Part shown: positions 7,085 to 12,172 of the stretch, one piece after another
How positions within the stretch are numbered: position 1 is the first letter of the stretch
How the letters are laid out: each line of letters starts with the position of its first letter
Assembly: GCA_937905855.1 (NCBI GenBank)
Contig: CALCWU010000037.1
Coordinates: 1-12,172, forward strand
Length of the DNA stretch: 12,172 nucleotides
Direction: 5' to 3'
From: an uncultured Mollicutes bacterium
GTDB lineage: Bacteria; Bacillota_I; Bacilli_A; Acholeplasmatales; Anaeroplasmataceae
Translations under genes and position numbers: made by a program
The notes under the pieces: generated by a model
What the model was told of the DNA's origin: nothing
What the model saw: only the letters and a program-made list of their open reading frames with translations
The model's database searches: none

Positions 7085-7361
7085 CTCTACCACCCATATC
7101 TAAATAGATTTCTTCAATTTTTGATAATGTTTCTTCATTAGTAATTTCTAATAATTCATATTCTCTATCATTATATTTTACTGAATAAACAATAACATCA
7201 TCATCTCCATAATCACCAAATAAGGGATGTAGGATAACATAGCTAACTCCATCCATAGGAATAAGAGCAATCTGTTCAAATTCTAATTTTTGATTATTGT
7301 TATAAAAAACAACATTATCTTTATTATTATCATCTAATAGCTTTTCAATTTCTGTTTGCAT
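7077..7361 (-). CDS. DUF1292 family protein
   Basis: This 94-residue acidic, soluble protein has no signal peptide or membrane segment. The core FEQIALIPMDGVSYVILHPL (about residues 28-47), followed by an acidic turn (GDDDVIVYSVKY) and a terminal helix with LLEITNEETLSKIEEIYLD, matches the small DUF1292 (YrzB-like) family of Bacillota, whose function is unknown. AGAGG lies 6-7 nt before the ATG, inside the end of uppP, and only 2 nt separate it from that gene; its own end overlaps the aldo/keto reductase gene by 8 nt. It is clearly part of the operon. DUF1292 genes are elsewhere usually found near yrrL/yrzL-type genes, so its position between uppP and an AKR gene is not informative about its role. 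Confidence 0.85.
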   Translation of the reverse strand: MQTEIEKLLDDNNKDNVVFYNNNQKLEFEQIALIPMDGVSYVILHPLFGDYGDDDVIVYSVKYNDREYELLEITNEETLSKIEEIYLDMGGRDD

Positions 7362-7363
7362 AA

Positions 7364-8212
7364 TTAACCTCTAATAACATAATAAATAATTAAAACAATA
7401 CCTAAAATGATACGATATCCGCCAAAAACCTTAAAATCATGCTTTTTAATATATTTCATTAAGAATTTAATAACAAGCATACTAACAAGGAAGGCAACAA
7501 TTGCACCAATAGCTAGGAAGGCAATTTCTCCAGATGAAGGAACACCAACCTTAATTAAATATTTAACGAGCTTTAATAATGAAGCACCAACCATTACTGG
7601 AATTGATAAAAAGAATGAAAACTCAGCTGATGCTGATCTATCAATACCAATAAGCATTGCTCCTAAAATAGTAACGCCACTTCTTGATGTACCTGGTATT
7701 AAGGCAAGAAGCTGAATAAATCCTATTATTAAAGCAATACGCCAAGAAATACCCTTACAGCTAGTAATTTTAAATTCTCTTTTTTTATTCCAAATTTCAA
7801 TAACAATAAACAAAACACCATAAAAAATTAGCATAATAGCCACAGTTATAAAATTATAAAAATGCTCATTAAGCCAATTATCAAATAAAAGGCCAACAAT
7901 TGCTGCAGGTATACAAGCAATTAAGACATTACGCCATAAAATCCAAGTATCCTTTTTTTCTTCTTTGGTTTTTGTCTTAGAAAAAGGCCATAGCTTTGAA
8001 AAAAAACAAATAATTACTGCGATTATCGCTCCAAGCTGAATTGCAACTAAAAATAAATCCCAAAATGACGCTCCAAATTCTTCCTGAACCTTAAGCCAAT
8101 GTTCAAGTAAAATCATATGACCTGTTGAAGAAATTGGTAGCCATTCACTAACACCTTCAACAATACCAAATAATATAGCCTTTAAAACATCAATAATTCC
8201 AATCAAAAACAT
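7364..8212 (-). CDS. uppP: Undecaprenyl-diphosphatase (bacitracin-resistance type)
   Basis: UppP (BacA) removes one phosphate from undecaprenyl diphosphate at the membrane, regenerating the lipid carrier for peptidoglycan and other wall polymers. The 282-residue hydrophobic protein has both family signatures: E19-G-V-S-E23-W-L-P-I-S-S-T-G-H32 near the N-terminus, with the conserved acidic residues and histidine, and PGTSRSG (173-179) followed by DRSASAEFSFFLSIPVM. About eight hydrophobic segments are visible, and length is typical (265-285). AAGGAGATAAGAATTT precedes the ATG. It lies 61 nt after cls with no terminator between them and is followed 1-2 nt later by the DUF1292 gene. Its presence shows that the organism makes a cell wall. 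Confidence 0.97.
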   Translation of the reverse strand: MFLIGIIDVLKAILFGIVEGVSEWLPISSTGHMILLEHWLKVQEEFGASFWDLFLVAIQLGAIIAVIICFFSKLWPFSKTKTKEEKKDTWILWRNVLIACIPAAIVGLLFDNWLNEHFYNFITVAIMLIFYGVLFIVIEIWNKKREFKITSCKGISWRIALIIGFIQLLALIPGTSRSGVTILGAMLIGIDRSASAEFSFFLSIPVMVGASLLKLVKYLIKVGVPSSGEIAFLAIGAIVAFLVSMLVIKFLMKYIKKHDFKVFGGYRIILGIVLIIYYVIRG

Positions 8213-8241
8213 AAATTCTTATCTCCTTTTTAAACACACCT

Positions 8242-8270
8242 ATTTTAACATAACAGCAAAATAAAAACAA
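8242..8270 (-). promoter_or_regulatory. Weak candidate internal promoter upstream of uppP
   Basis: On the minus strand TTGTTT (complement 8265-8270) and TAAAAT (complement 8242-8247) are spaced by 17 bp. The -10 matches five of six positions but the -35 only three, so in this AT-rich gap it could be chance. It would allow uppP to be expressed without cls. Confidence 0.3.
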
Positions 8271-8273
8271 CAT

Positions 8274-9809
8274 TTAGAATAATGGTGAAAATACTCTAAA
8301 GATGAAGGCAATTATTCTTTGAAGAATATTTCTCTTACGCCACTTAGTGTAGGTTAATAATTCTGATTCCTCACATGCTCTTAAAAAATCATCTTTGATT
8401 TTTAAAAGCTCAGGATCATCAATAATTAAGGCACCACATTCATAATGTAAAAACAAGCTACGATAATCAATATTTATCGTTCCACAAAAAGCGTATTTAT
8501 CATCAATTATAATATTCTTGGCGTGATTAAAGCCCGGAGTATATTTATAAACCTTACCACCAGCCTCTAGTATTTCACCTAAATGAGCCATCGTTAAAGC
8601 GTACGTTGTCTTTTTATCAGGAATTCCTGGAATTAATATTCTTACGTCCACGCCCATCTTTATAGCCATCACCAAAACTCTAATCATATTATCATCAATT
8701 ATAAAATATGGTGTTGAAATATAAATATAGCTATTAGCCTTTGAAAACATTGAAGCAAATAAATCATAACTAATATTATTAAAGCTCATTGGACCATCAC
8801 CAAATGGCTGAATGCAATTGTTCAAATGATATATATCATGCTGCTTAATATAATCGTTATACGCTAAAACCTCTCTTGTTGACATATACCATGTCTCAAT
8901 AAACATAGCAATTAAATTATTAACGGCCTCACCATATATTTTTATTCCGTTATCACGCCAATAGCCAAACCTTTTAATATAATTAGCATATTCATCAGCT
9001 ATATTTGCCCCACCAATATACCCAACATTACCATCAATTACACAAATTTTTCTGTGATCACGATAATTAATCATAGGATTCATATTAGTTCCTAGAGGCG
9101 CAAAGGAAGCAATTTCTAAATTATTTAATTTTTCAAGCTCACGTCGCTTTTTTATTTTTAAACCACCAACACTACCAACATCATCATATAAAAATCTAAC
9201 CTTAACTCCTTCAGCACATTTTTGCTTTAAAATTTCATATAGCTGATTAAATAAAATACCATCAACCACAATAAAATATTCAAGAAAAATATACTCCTTA
9301 GCACTTTTTAAAGCCTCAAGCATATCATCAAAAAGAGGCTTACCATCATTAAAAAATTCAATTTTTGAATTATTATAAGCATTATAATTAGTATCTTTTT
9401 TTAAAAATGATATATATTTAGTGGCATTAATATCCCCATTCACCTCATTTACATTATTATCCTGAATACTTGAATAAACATTTTGAGTTATTTTTTTAAT
9501 TCTTCTTTTAGGTAAATGCTGAGAATTTTTAACTAAAATATAAAGGGTAGTTCCATAAATAGGAACAGCTAAAATTAAAATTGTCCAGGTAAGCTTATAG
9601 GAATTAGACATATTAGCATCCTGATAAATAACAAAAACAATTAACACACCAATAACTTGAATAAGAATATATAGCCATTGAATATGATAAATTGATTTAA
9701 AGCTATAATATAAAAGAATAATTTGTATGGCTAACAAAAATAAAGATATAAAAAAAGCAATAACTCTCTTCCAGGTTTTAGTTGACTTTCTTTCACTTCT
9801 TTTTTTCAA
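8274..9809 (-). CDS. cls: Cardiolipin synthase (two-HKD phospholipase D family)
   Basis: This enzyme condenses two phosphatidylglycerols into cardiolipin and glycerol at the membrane. The 511-residue protein has an N-terminal membrane region with hydrophobic segments near 15-36, 44-63 and 73-93, a linker, and two phospholipase-D domains. The catalytic motifs are complete: H252-R-K254-ICVI-D259 followed by GGANIADEY, and H429-A-K431-NIII-D436 followed by GTINIDYRS. Length is standard (480-520). The start is TTG at 9807-9809, since a strong AGGAGG lies 8 nt upstream, an in-frame stop lies just beyond that site, and the first internal ATG (residue 67) would delete two membrane segments. It is the first gene of the operon with uppP, DUF1292 and AKR, and divergent from the flavin-reductase operon. 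The substrate is inferred from the family; other two-HKD enzymes exist, but the membrane region fits Cls. Confidence 0.94.
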   Translation of the reverse strand: MKKRSERKSTKTWKRVIAFFISLFLLAIQIILLYYSFKSIYHIQWLYILIQVIGVLIVFVIYQDANMSNSYKLTWTILILAVPIYGTTLYILVKNSQHLPKRRIKKITQNVYSSIQDNNVNEVNGDINATKYISFLKKDTNYNAYNNSKIEFFNDGKPLFDDMLEALKSAKEYIFLEYFIVVDGILFNQLYEILKQKCAEGVKVRFLYDDVGSVGGLKIKKRRELEKLNNLEIASFAPLGTNMNPMINYRDHRKICVIDGNVGYIGGANIADEYANYIKRFGYWRDNGIKIYGEAVNNLIAMFIETWYMSTREVLAYNDYIKQHDIYHLNNCIQPFGDGPMSFNNISYDLFASMFSKANSYIYISTPYFIIDDNMIRVLVMAIKMGVDVRILIPGIPDKKTTYALTMAHLGEILEAGGKVYKYTPGFNHAKNIIIDDKYAFCGTINIDYRSLFLHYECGALIIDDPELLKIKDDFLRACEESELLTYTKWRKRNILQRIIAFIFRVFSPLF

Positions 9810-9817
9810 ATTTAAAG

Positions 9818-9824
9818 CCTCCTC
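9818..9824 (-). promoter_or_regulatory. Strong Shine-Dalgarno deciding the cls TTG start
   Basis: The minus strand reads GAGGAGG, followed by 8 nt (CTTTAAAT) and TTG. It is a near-perfect anti-16S match at ideal spacing, with no ATG available nearby, so TTG initiation is well supported. Confidence 0.85.
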
Positions 9825-9835
9825 TATTCATATAT

Positions 9836-9844
9836 ATTATACCA
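9836..9844 (-). promoter_or_regulatory. Extended -10 promoter candidate for cls
   Basis: The minus strand contains TGGTATAAT, a perfect -10 hexamer with the TGn extension that can replace a -35 box. No good -35 is seen 16-18 bp upstream. Transcription would start close to 9829, about 20 nt before the TTG start. It lies downstream of the palindromic promoter region and could give cls a basal transcript independent of the palindrome. Confidence 0.5.
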
Positions 9845-9870
9845 AATCTCCAAACAAAATAAAATCAAAT

Positions 9871-9899
9871 ATTATCTTTTCTTATTGACACCTTGTCAA
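9871..9899 (-). promoter_or_regulatory. Distal cls promoter within the divergent palindrome
   Basis: On the minus strand TTGACA (complement 9894-9899) and GATAAT (complement 9871-9876) are spaced by 17 bp. The -35 is perfect and the -10 matches five of six positions. The predicted transcript starts near 9864, leaving a leader of about 55 nt before cls. The -35 lies in the right arm of the 9881-9903 palindrome. Confidence 0.55.
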
Positions 9900-9903
9900 T
9901 AAG
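9881..9903. promoter_or_regulatory. 23-bp palindrome between divergent operons, likely operator
   Basis: CTTATTGACA and TGTCAATAAG are perfect 10-bp inverted arms around CCT. Each arm carries a TTGACA facing outward, serving as -35 for the plus-strand flavin-reductase operon and the minus-strand cls operon. A dimeric regulator bound here could control both directions. The regulator is not encoded next to it. Confidence 0.65.
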
Positions 9904-9912
9904 TGCTATAAT
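9885..9912 (+). promoter_or_regulatory. Consensus promoter of the flavin-reductase/ADH operon
   Basis: A perfect TTGACA (9885-9890) and a perfect TATAAT (9907-9912) are separated by 16 bp. Transcription should begin near 9919, about 20 nt before the supported ATG. Confidence 0.85.
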
Positions 9913-9937
9913 AAAATTATACGAAAGGATGAGAAAA

Positions 9938-10492
9938 ATGAGAAAAAATTTTGGTGCAAAAACATATCTATATCCAATGCCAGTATTAATTATTGGTACA
10001 TACGATGAAGCAGGCAATGCTAACGCAATGAATGCTGCCTGGGGAGGAATAGCTGATACCAATCAAATAGCTATTTGCCTTGCAAGTCATAAAACAACTG
10101 ATAATATTTTTAAAAACAAAGCATTTACAGTTTCTGTAGGAACTAAGAAAATGGTAGAGGCTTGTGATTATGTTGGATTAATTTCCGCTAATAAGGAGCC
10201 ACATAAAATGGAGCACGCTCATTTTACAACAACAAAATCAGAGTTTGTAAATGCTCCAATTATTAACGAATTACCTATGAGCTTAGAATGTAAATTTATT
10301 GACTTTGATGAATCAACAGGACTTTTAAGAGGTGAAATCGTTAATGTTAATGCTGATGAGAGCATTTTAACTAATGGTGTTATTGATCCTAAAAAGCTAG
10401 AGCCAATTACCTTTGACCCAGTTAATAATACATATATTGTTCTTGGTGATGTTGTCGGAAAAGCCTTTAGCTGTGGGAATAATTTAAAATAA
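9938..10492 (+). CDS. Flavin reductase family protein (FMN-binding, flavoredoxin-like)
   Basis: This 184-residue soluble protein has the flavin-reductase-like split-barrel fold: PMPVLIIGTYDEAGNANAM (about residues 13-31), the AAWGGI segment, H51-K-T-T-x-N-I-x-x-N-x-A-F-T-V-S-V (51-67) that lines the FMN site, and CDYVGLISANKEPHK (77-90). Members bind FMN and act as NAD(P)H:flavin reductases or electron-transfer flavoproteins; which applies here is not visible. Two nearby ATGs exist. AAAGG (9924-9928) lies 9 nt before the second (9938-9940), whereas the first (9929-9931) abuts it, so the second is preferred. The apparent upstream extension reads through the promoter and is not real. It is followed after 16 nt by the alcohol dehydrogenase, so both are probably co-transcribed. 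Confidence 0.9.
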   Translation: MRKNFGAKTYLYPMPVLIIGTYDEAGNANAMNAAWGGIADTNQIAICLASHKTTDNIFKNKAFTVSVGTKKMVEACDYVGLISANKEPHKMEHAHFTTTKSEFVNAPIINELPMSLECKFIDFDESTGLLRGEIVNVNADESILTNGVIDPKKLEPITFDPVNNTYIVLGDVVGKAFSCGNNLK

Positions 10493-10508
10493 AGGAGTTT
10501 AAATAAAT

Positions 10509-11672
10509 ATGCAAAATTTTATTTATTATACCCCAACCAAGCTAATATTTGGTGAGAATGCTATTAGCCATCTTGTAGAATCATTAAAGCCATATGGCAA
10601 AAGAGTTCTTCTTACCTATGGTGGTGGAAGCATTAAAAAAATTGGTCTTTATGATAAGGTTTTAGAATTACTTAGTGACTTTGAGGTTTATGAGCTTTCA
10701 GGAATTGAGCCAAATCCTAAATACGATCCAAGTGTCTTAGATGGTGTTGCCATTTGTAAAGAGCATAAAATTGATGTTGTTTTAGCAGTAGGTGGCGGAA
10801 GCGTCTTAGATTGCTCAAAGGCCATTTGTGCAGGTGCATTATATGATGGTGATCCTTGGGATTTAATCACCTATAAGGTAAAAGCTAAGACAGCCTTGCC
10901 ACTTGTTGATATTTTAACACTTGCAGCCACTGGCTCTGAATATGATAGTGGCGGTGTAATTTCGAGAACTGAAACAAACGATAAAATAGGCTATATGGAT
11001 GAATTATTATTCCCTCGTGTTTCTATTTTAGATCCAAAATACACCTACAGTGTTTCTAAAAGACAAACTGCAGCTGGAACTGCTGATGCTATCAATCATG
11101 TAATCGAACAATATTTTGCAAAAGATACATCTATCTTAACTGACGGTATGTGTGAAGCAACAATTAAAAGCCTTATGAAGAATGTTGTTATTGCCTTAGA
11201 GGATCCAACAAATTATAAGGCTCGAGCTGAATTAATGGTTGACTGTTCACTTGCCTGTAATGGAATTTTATCAATTGGAAATAGCGGTAGTGGCTGGCCT
11301 TGTCATGGCATTGAGCACGCTCTTAGTGGCTATTACAATATAACTCATGGTGAGGGTTTAGCTATTATAACTCCTCATTGGATGAAACATATTTTAAATG
11401 ATAATACCCTAGAACGCTTTGTATCATATGGAGTTAACATTTTTGGAATAGATAAAAATCTAGATAAATATGAAATCGCAAACAAAGCAATTAAGGCTAC
11501 ATCCGATTTCTTTAAATCAATAAATATTCCAATGACCTTAAGAGAGGTTGGAATTGATGATTCACGTCTTCAAGAAATGGCACATCACATAGCTATTAAC
11601 GAAGGCCTTGAAAATGCCTATGCTCCTTTAAATGAAAAAGATATTCTAGAGATTTTAAAGGCTTCATTATAA
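10509..11672 (+). CDS. Iron-containing alcohol dehydrogenase (BdhA/YqhD, butanol dehydrogenase type)
   Basis: This 387-residue cytosolic enzyme interconverts aldehydes and alcohols with NAD(P)H and a divalent metal, usually Fe or Zn. The N-terminal YYTPTKLIFGENAI and YGGGSIKKIGLYDKV segments are typical of the BdhA/YqhD branch, and G95-G-G-S98 binds the cofactor diphosphate. The metal ligands are all present: D193 and H197 in GTADAINH, H266 in WPCHGIEH and H280 in YNITHGEG. Length matches the family (385-390). GGAG (10494-10497) is 11 nt before the ATG, a somewhat long spacing. It follows the flavin-reductase gene by 16 nt and ends at a terminator. It could serve fermentative alcohol formation or aldehyde detoxification; the sequence does not decide between them. 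The cofactor preference is not assigned. Confidence 0.95.
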   Translation: MQNFIYYTPTKLIFGENAISHLVESLKPYGKRVLLTYGGGSIKKIGLYDKVLELLSDFEVYELSGIEPNPKYDPSVLDGVAICKEHKIDVVLAVGGGSVLDCSKAICAGALYDGDPWDLITYKVKAKTALPLVDILTLAATGSEYDSGGVISRTETNDKIGYMDELLFPRVSILDPKYTYSVSKRQTAAGTADAINHVIEQYFAKDTSILTDGMCEATIKSLMKNVVIALEDPTNYKARAELMVDCSLACNGILSIGNSGSGWPCHGIEHALSGYYNITHGEGLAIITPHWMKHILNDNTLERFVSYGVNIFGIDKNLDKYEIANKAIKATSDFFKSINIPMTLREVGIDDSRLQEMAHHIAINEGLENAYAPLNEKDILEILKASL

Positions 11673-11679
11673 GATAAAG

Positions 11680-11707
11680 AAAACTCAGCTTAAAACTGAG
11701 TTTTTTT
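11680..11707. terminator. Shared bidirectional terminator
   Basis: AAAACTCAG and CTGAGTTTT form a perfect 9-bp stem with a 7-nt loop. On the plus strand a run of seven T follows; on the minus strand TTTTCTTTATC follows. It ends the alcohol dehydrogenase operon and the convergent nitroreductase gene, whose stop codon (11706-11708) overlaps the T run. Confidence 0.92.
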
Positions 11708-12172
11708 ATTTTATATAATGAATATATTCTTCCCTAAATTTATCACGTGGCTTAACATCACCATCAGGATAGCCAATAAATAATAAGCAAAATGGAATGT
11801 ATTCATCTTGTAGATTTAAAGCTTCAACAACTCTTTTCTTAAATGCCTCAACTGGATGAATACCAATCCATACACCACCAAGACCTAAAGAGGTTGCACA
11901 TAGTAGAATATTTTCGGCACTTGCAGCCAAATCTTGAATCCAAAAATCACCTATTTTAGAATCTAATGTTCTATTTTTATTTGCACATAAGCAAATAACT
12001 AGTGGTGCATCATAATTTGAATATCTTGAGGCCTTCCTTAGCTTTAAAATTGTCTCTTTATTCTCGATGACAAAATATTCCCAAGCCTGCTCATTACAAG
12101 CACAAGGTGATGCCATTCCCGCTCTTAGTAATTCTTGAACATTTTCCTTAGGAACTGCTGTTTCTTTAAATG
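11706..12172 (-). CDS. Nitroreductase family protein (5' end outside window)
   Basis: The frame stays open from the right edge to the TAA at 11706-11708, giving 155 residues plus part of a codon. The visible N-terminal part, FKETAVPKENVQELLRAGM then ASPCACNEQAWEYFVIEN, is the conserved start of FMN-dependent nitroreductases, normally preceded by a short RRSIR-type flavin-binding stretch, so only some ten residues should be missing. The ATG at 12114-12116 is internal and is not the start. AASAENILLCATSLGLGGVWIG and the C-terminal FIGYPDGDVKPRDKF are also family hallmarks. The family reduces nitro groups, quinones or enoates with NAD(P)H through FMN. The usual S-A-C-N-x-Q-P-W is C-A-C-N-E-Q-A-W here. 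It converges on the flavin-reductase/ADH operon and may belong to the same redox theme, but it has its own transcription unit. Confidence 0.93.
   Translation of the reverse strand, partial: FKETAVPKENVQELLRAGMASPCACNEQAWEYFVIENKETILKLRKASRYSNYDAPLVICLCANKNRTLDSKIGDFWIQDLAASAENILLCATSLGLGGVWIGIHPVEAFKKRVVEALNLQDEYIPFCLLFIGYPDGDVKPRDKFREEYIHYIK

Noticed and set aside
7085..7093. GTG start for the aldo/keto reductase
   Set aside because: No ribosome-binding site precedes it, while GGGTGG lies 5 nt before the in-frame ATG at 7082-7084, and the family N-terminus fits the shorter form.
7407..7715. Open frame of 102 codons on the plus strand
   Set aside because: It lies wholly inside uppP on the opposite strand, has no ribosome-binding site and no recognisable protein features; uppP carries all its family motifs.
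9893..9937. Upstream extension of the flavin-reductase gene by 15 codons from a TTG
   Set aside because: The extension starts inside the palindrome and covers the -10 box and predicted transcription start, so it cannot be translated from that promoter; AAAGG at 9924-9928 points to the ATG at 9938.
9865..10062. Open frame of 65 codons on the minus strand
   Set aside because: It is antisense to the flavin-reductase start and runs across the divergent promoters; no supporting signal was seen.
10688..10870. Open frame of 60 codons on the minus strand
   Set aside because: It is the antisense shadow of the conserved GGGS region of the alcohol dehydrogenase.
12114..12116. ATG as start of the nitroreductase
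   Set aside because: The frame continues upstream with conserved nitroreductase sequence (KETAVPKENVQELL), so this methionine is internal and the gene is cut by the window edge.
1..12172. CRISPR arrays, tRNA or rRNA genes, insertion sequences
   Set aside because: No regularly spaced repeats, no cloverleaf or rRNA-like stretch, and no transposase or terminal inverted repeats were seen.

Overview
The window is strongly AT-rich, uses the standard code (TGG for Trp, with TAA, TAG and TGA stops), and is densely packed. Shine-Dalgarno sequences are AGGAGG- or GGTGA-like, and several promoters are perfect TTGACA/TATAAT consensus. Together with uppP, a two-HKD cardiolipin synthase, a CcpA-type cre-like box, a BspA-type leucine-rich-repeat protein and iron-dependent alcohol dehydrogenase, this suggests a walled low-GC Bacillota (Bacilli/Erysipelotrichia-like), probably an anaerobic, host-associated lineage. 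That placement is inferred from gene content, not shown by any marker gene.

Region 1 (1-2830, minus strand) is a MarR-regulated drug-efflux-type operon: marR-like gene, then ABC exporter half 1 (complete), then ABC exporter half 2 (cut by the left edge). The genes overlap or nearly touch. A consensus promoter whose -35 lies inside a perfect 18-bp palindrome sits directly upstream of marR, which suggests autorepression. The complete ABC half has a degenerate ATP site, as in asymmetric heterodimeric exporters.

Region 2 (2804-6054, minus) is a two-gene operon with its own consensus promoter (6027-6054) and a strong terminator (2804-2833). It encodes a secreted protein with one clear and one possible PPC-like beta-sandwich domain, followed by a membrane-anchored BspA-type LRR protein. 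The 282-bp gap upstream (5966-6247) holds the promoter, a cre-like box, an imperfect stem-loop, a terminator-like hairpin, a near-repeat and the terminator of the next operon. This is the least conventional part of the window.

Region 3 (6203-9809, minus) runs cls (TTG start), uppP, a small DUF1292 protein and an aldo/keto reductase, closely spaced or overlapping and ending in a perfect hairpin terminator. It couples membrane-lipid and undecaprenyl-phosphate functions with a redox enzyme.

Region 4 (9881-11707, plus) is a flavin-reductase-family gene and a YqhD/BdhA-type alcohol dehydrogenase, transcribed divergently from cls. The two -35 boxes lie inside one 23-bp palindrome. A shared terminator separates it from a convergent nitroreductase gene cut by the right edge.
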